Shown piece after piece: positions 1 through 12,958 of a stretch of 64,000 nucleotides of DNA; within the stretch, counting starts at the first letter, position 1; every line of letters begins with the position of its first letter. Made by a program: the position numbers and the translations under genes. The stretch is taken from positions 56,153-120,152 of the forward strand of contig JABVXU010000145.1 of assembly GCA_013365365.1 (NCBI GenBank), read 5' to 3'. This DNA comes from Cruorifilaria tuberocauda. Lineage: Eukaryota > Nematoda > Chromadorea > Rhabditida > Onchocercidae. The notes under the pieces are model-generated. The model did not search any database and had not been told where the DNA came from. It saw only the letters and a program-made list of their open reading frames with translations.

Positions 1-4
1 TTAC

Positions 5-133
5 TGTTCGATGGTTGACATCAGCACCATTCATAACTAAAAATCGTACCACAGAACTATGACCATTCTTCGCTGCATAATGTAGTCCACTAAAGCCGTG
101 ATTTATTGTTGGTGCACATGAGATCAGATAAGG
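5..133 (-). CDS. Ankyrin gene, exon with second ankyrin unit
   Basis: There are 43 codons, from PYLISCAPTINHGF through GLHYAAKNGH, VVRFLVMNGADVN and HRT, ending before a GTAA donor whose bases are the first four of the window. The GLHYAA, NGH and GADVN motifs are unmistakable ankyrin signatures. The acceptor (ATCTTAAG) is atypical, so the exact 5' edge is less certain than the frame. More repeats presumably lie to the left. Confidence 0.85.
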
Positions 134-3100
134 CTTAAGATTTCAGCAAAAATTTAATTTAAAAAATTTCAAAACAATATTAAAATTTTAAACTGAAATT
201 AAAAAATTATTGAACACTAAGAGACGATGCTACATGACCCTAAATTCCACAGCTATGTATACATGGAAAATATGGAATAAGGTATTGTGCAACTTATCTC
301 TCTGTATCGACCGTACAATATCTCATACTCCTATTCGATCAAGGTTTTTTTTTTATTTAATTAAATTAAAAGATAAAAGATATTCCTAACCTTTTCTTTT
401 ATAAGCTTACCGACTATTTGTAAGTCACCAGAAGAACAAGCTTGGATCCATCGCACAGTAAGAAATGCATCAACCAACATCGGTTCTTCGTGAGCAGAAA
501 GAATGGTTGAGGACTAAAAAAAAATAAAATATAAATTTACTTCTCTCAATTTATGTCAGAGACAGTCCATATCATATATATTATATGTTAGAAGAACAAT
601 CCATATGTTTGACTGACATTCAATTCAAACAGATTGAAGGAATAATGAAATGAAATAAAATTAAGAAGCAATTAAACAGTATAATATATATAATGAGGTA
701 TGTCTATCTATTCCCATAGAGAATATAGCAATTCAAGGTGCTTTATTTCCTATTTCAATAAAATGAAATACAATAATAGATCTTGTTTGATAAGGTATTA
801 TTTTCACTAATTCTGCAACTTATATGGAAATAAAAGAAGTATCTACAATTTAGTTCATGAAATAAAGTATAATATTTCAAAAGATTTAATTAATAGATTG
901 ATTAATTTTGGATAACTAAATGAGAAATAATTGAATCATTTAGCTGCTTTAGCAATCAGTACAATTATTTTCATATTTCAGCAAAAAAATTTTTAGTAAA
1001 TCAAAAATTTTACTGAATAAAAAGTTTCAAATTATATAGATGAAAGAAAGGAAAGACAAAAGTACGAAGGGGCAAAAGTTCAAGAAAAACAGTAATAATG
1101 CGCAAGTAGGCACAAAAGCATTTCATCTAACAGTTGCCACAATTAATTTAACAATTTAAGTAATGATCTTTTTGATGCCACGATTTGCGGCAAATTGTAT
1201 TAAATAAAAGAAGTAAAAACTGTGGAAATGATCATTATCGATACTACTCGTCACACTTTACAAAGCAAATGAAACAATGAGCGTCAGTTATGCTGCGACA
1301 TATTTAAACGTAATTTTACCTAAAGACATTAATAATCACTGTAACAAATATTACAACTATAAAATAGTCGAAAAAGATCTGATAAAATATGATATAAATA
1401 TTATCATTGATCATATGATTCAGGATTCTCGCTAATATGAATTAAATAATTTAGAATTGTCCCTAAAGAGTAATTGTTGAAAATTATGAATGTTTTGAGA
1501 AATTAGTCAACATATTAGTATTATTAACAGAAATGTTTGAGTAGTGTAAAAAAAGGAGCAAAATTCAGTGAAGTAATTCATACTGACAGGTGAAAAATCT
1601 TTCTTCTTTCTACAAAAATTTGTGAAGATATGATCGAGAATGACAGGATAGAGTAGTTTTTTCGGCACTTTTACCCTATTTTTACCTCCTTTTACAGGAG
1701 ATCGGCCGCCTTCTTCATCCCGAAAATCCGCATTAGCTCTATTAACGCTAATTCAACGGTTCAGTGCACACACATACACTGTATATAAATATCAATATAA
1801 TTTTCATTGTCGATACAGCATAATAAGTTTGACAGATGAGAGGAGACACGAAATAAAATTCAGTAATAATTCCCTTCCAATTTTATTTGGATATAATTTG
1901 TTAAACAATATTTAAATGATGCAATTCAATGATATAGAACATGTAATCTTTCTTTTAAAATGATATTTTAACAAATTATCACTGATTATGCAAACTTTTC
2001 AGCATTAATAGCAATATCAATAGATTTACAACTAATTAAGAATAATATACATCGAAAAAATGTGTGTTAGGAGATTACTGGCGATAATTTTTGCTATGCT
2101 TTTTTATTCAGATGATATTAGATTCAAACGTACTATGATTTACTTACATGAACAATTAAGATTAAAAATTCAATGAAACAATGAAAATATTGATTTCAAC
2201 TTGCAATAAAAACTTCTGCCACTATTTAAGTTATGAATTTTCCAGAATGATAAGTAATTTCAAAAATTTTAATGACCTAATAATTTCTCTCTTTCTCTCT
2301 CGCTCCCATTGTTTTCCCTTTAAATTATCCAGGATAGTGCATCAATTTTCAACACAATCTCTTTTCTAATTTTTTTCTAAAAAAGGACACCGCTAAAAAT
2401 AAATGTTCTCAGTCTAGGCAGATGTCTATTCTTGCAAAACCGCGGCAAACAACACCATTCCGGTTAATCTTATCAAGAATATCTTCCGGAAGGAAATACT
2501 GCAAAGCTTGATCTAGAACCATTTTAAATTGGATTTTGTAATTAAGATCAAAAACCCTAAATTAAAAACAAACAAATAAGTGGTGAAATATCTACAGAAG
2601 AATTTAGTAATATGGGAAATCGCTCTCACAGATTTAGTGATTTATGACATTTATGGTTAGTATTTACCATCAACGACAACTTGAGCAAATTGGAATATCT
2701 ATATATATTTAGTATTTATTTATCAATTCAAACGCTCATTATTACTGATAAAGTGCTCATTTAGATTTTCTAACTTTCCCAATACTTATTTTATTCTACT
2801 GAATCAATCTTTTAACTACAACCATACACTCTGAATCAGTTTTTAAAATCATTCTCATAAACCAATCAGCAGCTTTTTTGATGGAGTGAGATAAAACGAT
2901 TGTAGAGCTCTGTGTGAGGTGAGGAATGATGTCGTGTTGAATTGATGGTGGGTCTGTTCAACGGTCAAAAGTCTCTCTTCATCTCTTCAATATATCAGAA
3001 AGTATGAAAAAAGCTTCCTGCTTTATCACCGAAATGAATAGAAGACCAGTCGTTGACTCTCACTGAATGTATCGAGTCTATTGAAATAAAAATTAATGTA

Positions 3101-6100
3101 CAAATTTAATTTTAGAAAAAAGCTAAGAAAATCGATCTAATGCTTCACCTAATGGCTTTAAAAGAAAATAGCACTAATACACAAGAAAGGAGAAACAGGA
3201 AAATTGCTTCACTTACTTTTGGAAGACTTTAATTCAGATTTATAACCAATTTGGGTACGCTTCCAAATTTCCGTTCAGTAGTAAGTCCATGTGGTAATTA
3301 TTTATCAGCTATGCATTTTAATATTATCATTTATATAACGTTTTCTTTTCTATTTTAGAAGCGCTTACTTTTGCTGCTTAATAAATTAACTCGAAGAGAA
3401 ATATATGCCACGAGACATATCAAAATCATGAAATATGATTTGGTATTTTGAAGTTATAACAACACTTTCCTTTCCACTTACTATACGGTAGTCCATACGA
3501 CATCGATCAGCTCAATTATTTTGTATAATTATTGTATTTATCAAAAAGTAAAGAAATAATAAAAATTATACGTAGAATCTGACAAACTGTGTTATCTAGT
3601 CCACTAATAGTTTACTATTCAAATATGGTATTGAAATAACTCAAATAAACCTTAATTAAAAATAAAATATATAATGCTGTATCTTGATTCGACTTCGAAG
3701 TGAATATCCGATTTCATATCAAAGAGACAAATGATAAATATGTACCAGTTTCTGTCCAACTTTCGAAATAATATCATCAACTAATGTTTCAATGTATCAT
3801 ATTAAGAAATCGGTCATGTACCGTATACTCTACCATGTTCTCCATATCATAAGAGTTAATCTCAGATTATTTTTATCGTAACTCATTCACTTACAAGTGG
3901 ATTCTTTCTTCATCTATTTTTTACTGCAATTACTTTTCAGGTTCATATTCAAATAATACCACAAACCGGTTTTCTCATTCCTCCGAACATTATCAAGGAT
4001 ATTTGACTCTTTTTCCCGGTTAATACCACCTCAATATCCTTCTCTTTGTCAACTGTCAACCGACATATGTCAAACATTCGTCACGCTACCAATCCTGATG
4101 GTACCAATTTACACACACACGCACACAAAGCACACGCATACACAGTCAAATGAAGTGCGAAAATTGGATTTGCTGCAGTTTTTGTCCAACAACTGACATT
4201 TGTCCGACACGTGCATACACACATATACACTCATGTTTGGAGGCAAGAAATCAACCGGATGAACAGATAGTTAGAAGGATGAATTAATGAAGGATTCGGA
4301 TAATATTAACACCGCCATACAAACATCAATTATCATTTATCAACTATATTGGAAGTATCGAAAGAAGATAAGCACATATCATAAATACGTAAATGAATCT
4401 TTAATACTACAACATTTATTCTGACAATCAATTTCCCGTGGGTTTCCACCTTTTTCCATCCTTATCTCCTCCGCTTTTTATTTGCTCCACCTTCACCTTC
4501 ATCAATCCCTCCTCCTTTTCCCCGTTAATAATGAAATAAAGAAAGAGAAGATCACCATTATTATCATTATCATCATCATCATCATTAGCAGCACAATTTT
4601 AGAGTCAATCACACAAAACTGCGACAACCGCCCTCCTCCCACTCTTCTCCTCCTCCTCCTCCTCCTCCTCCACCCTTTTAACGGATCACGAGTTGGCTGA
4701 TTGGCTACTGGCTCATCATTTTATATCAAACATAAACAGAATTCTTCTTTTCCGGATTGATTTCTACAGCAGCAATTTCATTCGTATTTTTTTGATTTCT
4801 TTTTTTTTCACATACATTCCTATCTTTAACATTTTAAGTTATCAAAAATTTTCGTCTGTTATTTATCTTTTTCCTCTCATCTCATCTACATATCACTTCA
4901 ACAAATCCAACTGATAATGAGCCAATTGTATCACTATCACATCATTTTCATTCAATCCTCTTAATGTTTTTTTTTCAAAAAAGAAATTAACTGTTCTGCA
5001 TGCTCAACACAAATACAGGACAGATAACATGAAACCTCTATCTATCATCCTCTATCCATTCCCTCTTCTCCTCTCTTCCAATTTATACTCAAACTCACCG
5101 TATCCATCAACCATTCAATTTACTCCAACGAATCTTTTGTTAGAACCAATATTTACACTTCATTTTACCAATACCAGTACAAGTTATATTATTACTATTA
5201 CTACTCATTCCATACCTAGTAATTCATATTTTTAGTCAAGTACCTGAATTTCATCATCTTCAGGTGTATATATAGGATAAAATCATTTATACATAAGAAA
5301 AAATAAGTTACTGCAACTATATCAAATATTCATAAATATCCAAATTCTTTCAATTTTATTCCTATCACTTTCTTCCGACCTATACATTCAAGTTACAAAA
5401 AAACATACCTCATTATAATCTCTCTCCTGTAATTTTTGCACCGATTTTTGCTCCTCGTTTATTTCGGTATTAGCAAATATTCGAAAATCAGCAATCTCTA
5501 ATTCATCATCATCTATTCTTGCAAATGGACATCGAATATTTTCACTATCATTTTCATTGATTATCTGTAAAAAAGATCGTAGCATTTTTTCAATTTTCCA
5601 TTATAAATGCTTTGCTTCATTTTTTTTGGCATTTTTTTAAATTAATAATTTTGGATGAAATGATGAATGATGAATAAATGGTTAGGGTAAATTTCAACCA
5701 AATAGCGGGCAGCTTTAGCGCTGATGGGAAAAGTTCTTCCACTCTCCCATCCACTGTTCTCGTCGCTGTATCGTGATTTATTCGCATGATTATTTATAAT
5801 GATGTGATCCTTGCATCAAACAGTTGTTACACAATGTTAAATGATCATCCTTTCCTTCTATGCTGCCTGCTCCCTCCCTGTCATTTCAAAAATTTTCTTT
5901 TCTAACCGATAGCTGGATTTTTATAATTCTAAAGTTGGTAGGTAATTTATTGAATTAATTAATAACTAATAACTTTTAATCATCAGTTTGCAAATACAAA
6001 ATTGCTATATCAATTAGATAATGCTAAGCCAATTATTCATAGAGTTATAAGCATAATGATTGATACTGCAATCATTTCAAAAAACTTTGTTCTATGATCT

Positions 6101-6350
6101 GTTTTTAGAAACCATTGAAAGGTAATTTATCAATCAAGGTATAAGCTTTTAATATTAGAGGAACTACTTCGACTTTCCTACCAACAAATGGAAGTATTTC
6201 AGTTGTTTTTTAGACGTGAAAATAAGTTCGATAGTTGTAAGCCAACAATTCATACTCATTAAGAAGATTACTCACCGCTACATTCCGTATTGCTTTGAAA
6301 ACCGTAGATTTTAGACCATCTGGACTTCGAAATCTCTTTGTATTTGACAT
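5..6350 (-). CDS. Ankyrin-repeat protein, 5' part of a multi-exon gene (partial)
   Basis: Gene-level entry; the coding order on the minus strand is 6350-6276, 5564-5409, 2498-2441, 1747-1696, 513-391 and 133-5, then on past the left edge. The N-terminus is basic (MSNTKRFRSPDG) and is followed by an acidic linker (IDDDELEIADF). A short helical stretch and then at least two ankyrin units follow. The best unit has the signature GLHYAAKNGH, then VVRFL, then NGADVN, matching the family pattern LHxAAxxGHxxVVxxLLxxGADVN. Ankyrin repeats are protein-binding folds, so the molecular role cannot be read from them. All phases are 0 except around the two small exons at 2441-2498 and 1696-1747, where one exon seems to be missing. 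I do not recognise the subfamily. The gene runs divergently from the Iroquois gene 26 kb away. Confidence is high that an ankyrin gene is here and moderate for the complete model. Confidence 0.75.
391..513 (-). CDS. Ankyrin gene, exon with first ankyrin unit
   Basis: There are 41 codons between the acceptor TTTTTTTAG and the donor GTTAGG; only the phase-0 frame is open. It reads from SSTILSAHEEPMLVDAF into WIQACSSGDLQIVGKLIKEK. The second half is a typical first ankyrin unit (A-C-S-S-G-D-L-x-I-V-x-x-L-I). It continues directly into the ankyrin loop encoded by the next exon. Confidence 0.8.
1696..1747 (-). CDS. Ankyrin gene, candidate small exon 4
   Basis: This is a GC-rich island in AT-rich DNA. 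After the acceptor GAATTAG it reads, joined in phase 1 to the preceding exon, as ALIELMRIFGMKKAADL, a convincing amphipathic helix, and ends before the donor GTAAAA in phase 2. The next recognised exon (391-513) must be entered in phase 0, so either an exon between them is missed or this exon is skipped or misread. A second open frame through the same island also exists. Treat it as a candidate. Confidence 0.35.
2441..2498 (-). CDS. Ankyrin gene, small exon 3 (likely)
   Basis: The acceptor CTTTGCAG is followed by YFLPEDILDKINRNGVVCR plus one base (19 codons, phase 1 out, donor GTTTTG). The peptide looks native and helical, and is richer in GC than its surroundings. An alternative donor (GTTGTT after position 2454) would make the exon 15 codons and phase 0, which would join exon 391-513 directly. 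It could also be an alternative first exon, because an in-frame ATG lies at 2522. Boundaries are therefore uncertain. Confidence 0.45.
2499..5408 (-). other. Large intron of the ankyrin gene, low-complexity rich
   Basis: No coding exon could be supported. A somewhat GC-richer stretch at 3940-4250 contains several TGTCA motifs, a CACGTG E-box near 4208 and a short CA tract near 4112. CTCCTC and ATCATC triplet runs lie at 4510-4680. Confidence 0.35.
5409..5564 (-). CDS. Ankyrin gene, exon 2
   Basis: There are 52 codons in phase 0, from IINENDSENIR to LQERDYNE. The acceptor is TTTTTTACAG and the donor is GTATGT, both strong. The segment is acidic and polar, with the stretch RIDDDELEIADF, then a glutamine/glutamate-rich helix (INEEQKSVQKLQERD) that could form a short coiled coil. 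No catalytic motif is visible. Both flanking joins preserve the reading frame. Confidence 0.7.
5565..6275 (-). other. First intron of the ankyrin gene
   Basis: It is bounded by the donor GTGAGT and the acceptor TTTTTTACAG. The segment at 5690-5880 is less AT-rich than its surroundings but shows no open reading frame of note. Confidence 0.4.
6276..6350 (-). CDS. Ankyrin gene, coding exon 1 (start codon)
   Basis: There are 25 codons, starting MSNTKRFRSPDG and ending IRNVA. The donor GTGAGT follows directly after a whole codon (phase 0). The ATG lies 14 bases after an AG of the form TTGCAG, so the exon may begin as a trans-spliced 5' end. The basic, serine/proline-containing start could hold a phosphorylation or nuclear-localisation signal, but that is only inference. 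The frame joins cleanly with the exon at 5409-5564, and the other two frames run into stops there. Confidence 0.7.
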
Positions 6351-6366
6351 CTTTCAAAACAGTTCT
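6351..6366 (-). promoter_or_regulatory. Possible trans-splice (or cis) acceptor before the ankyrin gene start
   Basis: On the minus strand TTGTTGCAG ends at 6365 and is followed by 14 bases of leader and then the ATG at 6350. Nematode spliced-leader acceptors typically sit this close to the start codon. The pyrimidine tract is weak, so an ordinary 3' splice site after an upstream non-coding exon is equally possible. Confidence 0.4.
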
Positions 6367-9300
6367 GCAACAACTTATTAGCATAAGTTTTCAATTTTTG
6401 TACTTTCAAGTTTTTTGATCTAGCTTCTAGTTCGATAAAAGCACGTTTAAATAAGCAATTAAACAACTGATGAATTCTACATATTTCAGAAATACATCCT
6501 CTAAACTATAGGTATATATTTGTAATTCTACCACTGTATAAGATTTAACAGACCATGCTATTATTTTACAGCAAAGTATAAATTAATTTAGAATATGGTG
6601 AAAGTACATGATGTAAGTAGTAGGGAAGAAACGACATCATGAAAATTATCAAGGACATATATTTCACATCGATTTAATGTGATATCCCGCTGGGATCTGG
6701 GTAACAGTAATACAAATTTGTGATGTATTGATTTCATGTTTTAAATTTTAGATATATAATGTATCGAAAAATGGTAAAAATGTAATACCGTTGAAGCGAT
6801 TACTTGTGATTATGTTCATTGTTGGATATTTGGGATTTAAGAATGTAGAATAACTGATTGATTAGTTCAAGTTAAAAGAACTTTCCTCTAATAAGTTGTT
6901 GACTTTAATTTTATTCAAAAGAAAAAGAATAACAAAACGGTAAACTTAGTAGAGAAAAATATATGATAAAAGACTATATGAAGTGACTTTTAAAGATTTA
7001 AGGTGATATAACAGAAATTAGGGTACAGTAGTACTTTACAAAAATAGCTTAATTATCTTCTATTATTTCATACTAGTATATATAAAGTGAAGCTTAAGAT
7101 ATAAAATTTAGAAATTCAAGAGTTATAGAAAGCAAGACTTAAATAACAATAATTTGTCATGATAATAATAGCAATAGTGTTGCTATTAAATAATATTAGC
7201 ATTAATGACAGTGAAAAGTCAAAGTATTATATAAGAATAAAAGTCCAGATTTGGGGATGAATGATTGTTAGTAGTAGTAATCTTATGTTGATTTAGTTTT
7301 TTTTTCGATTCACCCAGGCGGCGCCTCTCGTCTTCCATAGACATATTTCATCTTCAGGAGAAACTTAATGATAAGATAAATCATTATGACTTTTCCATCT
7401 TAGCAACATCAGTTAAATAGTCGTTGTAAATTGCGGAAGCATTTTAAAAATCTTCTTAACAACAGGTATAAAGATATCGTTATGTTGATCTTGTTTTAAT
7501 ATGATTGCATATATATATATATATATATATATAAATCATTGAATGAACGAATAAAGATAAGGTAAGTACCATTGAAAGACAGGAAAGAAATGAAAATGAA
7601 ATTGAATTTATATCTTAATCATTTTAACTTATGCTGCTCTGCTTAAATTAGTTCCTTCTGTTATTTTCTTCCAATTTGCTACAAATGTTTTCATGTAAAA
7701 GAAACTCCTTATTTATTAAGAAATTTTAGTTGAATCTTCAAATATTTTCATTTTCAACTATTAAATTTCAATTCTTTTCTTAATTCGTAGCTATTGATCA
7801 GCGGTTTTTCTTTGACAAAAAATTGATTTACTTTTAAATATTACTACAAATACATGTATGCGCGCATACTTTACATTAAATCATAGTTTGACATCACTTA
7901 ACACCTTAGCATCACATGTTCATCATTCTTTAAACATTACTGAATAAACATCTCATACTTATATAGATCGACAAAGCCAAACATATACACACGTAAACAC
8001 AAATTGTATGTATCCCTAGATGTTTAGGTATTAAATCATAATTTAAACTAGGTGAAAAGATTAATAACTTGAACGGATATATGTATTATAACCTAGTCTG
8101 TTTTGTGTATAAAGAAATGATAAGAGCATGAAGAAAAGATAAGAAGATTTTTCCCTTTCCCTCTCTCCCATCCCTTTTCAGATTACTTCAGTTCTTATCA
8201 TTCTTCCAACTTCTTTCAATCTTTCATCCTTCTTCCTTTACTCATCATTCTAAAGTGACGATAACAGCCATTATGGTAATATATATTTATAGTAGTAATA
8301 TCAAATAGTAGTGAGTTCTCTAACCCACTAGATATAAAATATCATAGGGAACAGTGTGAACATATGTTCAACACCTCCTTCTTAACTGATGATTTATCTT
8401 ACAAGTGACCCCTATTATACCGATACTGATTACTTTCTCAATTATCATCGTCTAGGTCATTAGCAAACTATTCCTAATATGACTGATCAAAGAATGCCAA
8501 ATGCTAAATAATGATAATATGTCAAATTTTCTTTTTCCCCCTAATTTTCAAAAAGAGTTCTTGTTAGAAATTTATCTTTCAAAAGGTAAACATGATTTCA
8601 ACATTACAATTACACTTGCACAGGCTGCCCTTTTCCCTCTTATCAGATTTTCAATTAAGGTTTAATCTCTGTTAGCATCGGTATGTTGAGAAGAATTTTA
8701 CTTTGGTATGTAATATAACATAGTGTGTCAAATTTACTACACATTTTATTCTTCTTGATCTGTATATTACCAAACAACTTTACTCAGTTGCATTCACCGC
8801 ATAAACTATTCCAATGGAAGATCAGTCTTTCTTTTGCACACAACAATTCCCCTTCTAAATCTTAATAAAAATAAAAAAAAACTTCTAAAGCTTAAATGTT
8901 TGTCAAGAATCGATCTTTCTGACATAATTCTAGCACGGAACAGTTTGTTTCTCAAATGTGAATCCTTTCTGAAAACACTGATGACATATTTTCGAATTAT
9001 ACATCATTTGTATTAGAGGATTTCTCAGGCTGATAACACACACACACACACTCAGCAATGTCTGTTAATAGTGACAATTAGATGTTTGATAATCAGCAAT
9101 GCTTCAATTAGTCTTCCTGTGGCTTATCAACCTTCAAGATCTGATATATTTAAAATGCTATATTGCTGTTGCGGCTGCTCGAGAGAAGTCCTACTTATTT
9201 GCTTCAACTTGATGAATAAGGGTGATAGGAGGTGAGGGTTAACGAAAAGAGACCGAAGGCAAACACACTCAATTTCCAGCCTATAAAATGTATTTAACGA

Positions 9301-12300
9301 AAGGAAGAAGACAAGATGAAGAAGCTTAGCACTTTTCATTCTTATCAGCAAATTCTAATCTGCTTTGAGACTAATCCTGATATGCCTTTGTATGCTATTG
9401 TGAATTTCTCAATACTTTTCTACTAACACACCGTATTCACCTATATTTAGAGAAGGCTCATCGTTTTTCTATTATTTGAATAGGTAAAACAGTAGATAAT
9501 AAATCAGTAAACAATACAAACAAACTTCGTGGATCTGTTTAGATGCTAATTTAATTAGGTCAAAACAAAATTTCCAACACAAAGTTTTTAAAATCTTTGA
9601 ATCACTCACTGATTTTCTTCCTAGTTCTTTATTATACGGCTAACTTATATGTGCGGCAAAATTTCTCATCTTGCTTGCACTATTCGCATCAACTATCTGG
9701 ACACGACGCCAGAATCAAGCAAGCTTTCATCAATCTTTTCAATCCACCAAATACCTATCGGAGGTAATTCCTCTCTTTTTCTCTCTTTTTTTTCTTCTCC
9801 GCCTCATCTTAAAATAATATGAAAAAAATCTATTAAGTTTGGGGTAGGTATGAAACTTGTTATATAGCAGAAAATCTTTAAAATTCACCAACTCATTATT
9901 TTAACTGGCGCCTAAAAAGTAGCAATTAATCAAGCAGGTGGAAGACAAAAATTTGTTTCTTTGAGGATACGTGAAGAAATTTCATCGTAGACAAACACTT
10001 ATCATTATCAGCAAAGGATCTTTCATTTCCTTCACTTTTAGGAGAAAAAAAAAAACTCCCCAAAACTTGGAATCTGCCACTTTGCTATATAAAACTAATA
10101 AACAATTATACTTACTCCATATTAATATATGTAGATAATTAACAAGTATACATATATAAATATCATACTTATATAAAATTTATACTTATTTGCACACATG
10201 TTAATTGTATGTAGGTGTAAATTCTTGCATAACGCAAATTCCAAAAATTTCAAATAAAAAACGTTCACACTGACGATGTGTCATGCGATGTATGTAACAA
10301 ATAAACACATCACTGTTATGATAACGAAACGGCATCATTATAATATCATATTACAATGATTAATCATTCAAAACAGTGACGATGACGATATTTCTCTATA
10401 ATTTTCTCGTACTTACTAATCTATGCGGATTCACGGATGCTTATATATATATATATATATCAGTAAATATATAAAAGTTAATAATAATTAAACGGTTGAT
10501 TGTATTAGCTTATATTTGAATTTCATTAAATGTTAATCACTAATTCATACGTGATTTAAAAAAGTCAAAAAGTTATTTTCTAATATAATTACAGAAAATA
10601 AATATCTTACATACATGCACTAATGAAACATTTATATGTACGCGTACATGCAAACATGTAAATATACAGAACTCCTAAATAATGAATTAGAATCAGTCAA
10701 TACATATATAACTGATAAATGCAGACACATGATTAATAAACTCCCTATAGATTGATAGCTTATGATCCCGCAACTTGTCAATAACTGTAGGATAAGATAA
10801 GCAAATTAGCATACTAAATCATATAGCATCATCTTATTCGATGTCTTTCATCAGGTTTTTCTTTTTTTAATCTTTTTAAATTATAGAATTTTTTTCAAGG
10901 AATTTCTTTGAAGATAAATTGAAATTAGTGATATATCATTACTTAGATGAAATTCGAGTAAATTATTTCAAAAGGTAACAGATCATATAACGAATAAGAT
11001 ATAACAACAATACGAACAATACCAAATGGAAAGAATTCCCGTATTTATTACTTATACTGAGAAAGATATCGGATGTTGTATAAAGTATTAAAATGGAGTA
11101 CAATAGGAAATAAAAGATTAAATAGTTAGACAATAAGATAAGTGATATGAAATAGAAGATTCATGGGTTTATTATTAAGAATTATTTATCAAGTTCCGTT
11201 TTATTTTATTTAAAGCAGAGAAATTTATGATGCAATCAAGCAATTAATCTAATATTTAATGATTTTTCTTAATAAAATGGAACTATGCAAATAATGAATG
11301 ATTCATTTTTATTAATCCATAACAATGGAAACACTTCAATTTAAGCTAAATGGATAATTGATGAGGATTAGCGATATGGAACATAACCAAACATCTCTCT
11401 ATACTTCACTTTTCCCATGAATCATCATCAATCATCTGTGGTTGCCTGTTTATCTTCATGCCTTGTTTTCATCATCGTTAATAGTTTATACAAAATTTAT
11501 TTAAATTTTACGATAATAAATTACTATCATAATATTTCGGGTAGCCAAATAAATAGCAGATGAAATAAAATAGATGTTTTTAAATGACTGGAAGAACTAT
11601 TATATGTGCTAATACATCGTACAAGCCATTTTTATTTAAAAAATAATTAACAGCTTTATACAGTTACATAACCTTATCTGACAGATAATTAGTTAATGAT
11701 TGAATACTACAATATTATTTTCGCAACTAGCATTTTTTGTAACAAGACAGTTTGAAATTTAAAAAAAAAAATAATTGAAATCGATAGACTATGATAAGAT
11801 TATGATAAGATAGCAATGATTAAGTAAATTTTCTTATTACTTTTTTGAATTCCTCAGATACATTATTCATTAGTATTTGTGTATTATTCAGTGCATAAAT
11901 GCTTCGTTAAATGGGATTTAATTCAAAAAATTGTCGAAATTCAGCTCGAAAAAATAACTAGTGTAAAAGTCACACATAAATGCAAACAGTATTAAGGCAT
12001 TGAAATTAATATCTATTTCACTATCACTTTTCCTCAAATTTTGACCAAATTTCACTTCATAAAATTTTTATTAAATCCTTTCCATCTATCAAATTACTAT
12101 ACTTCCTTATTTTGCATTCAATTAATCGATCTTAGTTACTATATAACATTTTATCTTCTATGAAAGTCTCCTATTTCATATTCCCATCATTTACTCTTTA
12201 AAATTGCTTTTCAACGATCAGGAATATCGTGTTACTTTCGTTAATACATGCTGAAATTAACCATATACTATTCCCGAACGAAATGCAGAGTACAAACGAT

Positions 12301-12652
12301 CTATTCAAGAAGACTTTCAGGTATAAGCATAAAAGATATTTCTGAAATCATTATCTCCTACCATTTATAAATCATTATCTCCAAACATTTATCTATTTAT
12401 ACCAAACTAACGAAGATAGTCTTCATCACATCTAGCACTCAAATCAAATTTCACGCACTTTGATAACTTGAAGTTTAGTAGAAAATAAACTTTGACCCTC
12501 AACAGAAGCACCAATTCTTATTCTCTTGAACATTTCATGAAAGTTTTCACGAAAAAATATTACAAACAACATTATTACATTTAAATACTGTACAAAAAAA
12601 CCACAATCATACAAAAATATTCTTACGCGAATTCACTAAAATATTTTTCGTT
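6367..12652. other. Gene-poor intergenic DNA, part 1
   Basis: No gene can be supported here. The region contains AT runs (7509-7533, 10442-10460), an AC run (9036-9051), and a small GC-rich island at 7311-7345 that could be a tiny exon (see findings). Short ORFs here lack family motifs or paired splice sites. Confidence 0.4.
7509..7533. repeat. (AT)n microsatellite
   Basis: An uninterrupted AT dinucleotide run of about 12 units. A second, shorter run lies at 10442-10460. Confidence 0.95.
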
Positions 12653-12705
12653 TTCGAGAATTACGTGCGGAGGTTACTAACGTACGTCTACACGTAATTC
12701 TCGAA
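12653..12705. repeat. 15-bp perfect inverted repeat with palindromic loop
   Basis: The arms TTCGAGAATTACGTG (12653-12667) and CACGTAATTCTCGAA (12691-12705) are exact reverse complements. They are separated by 23 bases containing ACGTACGT. The function is unknown; it could be a cruciform, a paired factor-binding site or the remnant of a small element. Confidence 0.9.
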
Positions 12706-12958
12706 GACTAAATACAGCGGAAAAAAAACCGTGAAAGAAAATTTTACCCAAAACAAAAATGGAAAAAAAATTTGAAAAAAATTTTTTTACAAAAATACTG
12801 TCATCGTTGTGAAACTCAATTCTGTACGATGGAGCACTCCGATTCTTTTTTTTTTTCTTTTGTAGCAGTGATGATGACAGTGTCTGTTTACTGTTACCCA
12901 AACATTTACAATTGCTTCTACCGTACTGCTTTGATACTGAATGAAAGAGTTAGAAATC

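Larger units (their letters stand above)
134..2440 (-). other. Ankyrin gene introns
   Basis: Apart from the exons at 391-513 and 1696-1747 this is AT-rich intronic DNA. At least one small exon is expected between 514 and 1695 (phase 2 in, phase 0 out), but I found no convincing one. Confidence 0.4.

Noticed and set aside
4073..4080. ACATATGT, a match to the palindromic Iroquois binding pattern ACAnnTGT
   Set aside because: The same octamer occurs at least four more times in the window, roughly as expected for the base composition, so autoregulation cannot be argued.
8357..8370. 14-bp perfect palindrome TGAACATATGTTCA
   Set aside because: Palindromes of this length are expected many times by chance in 64 kb of AT-rich DNA.
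9649..9822. Plus-strand frame starting MCGKISHLACTIRINYLD with a GTAATT after position 9763
   Set aside because: Single open stretch without a family match or partner exon in phase. Could be chance in a slightly GC-richer spot.
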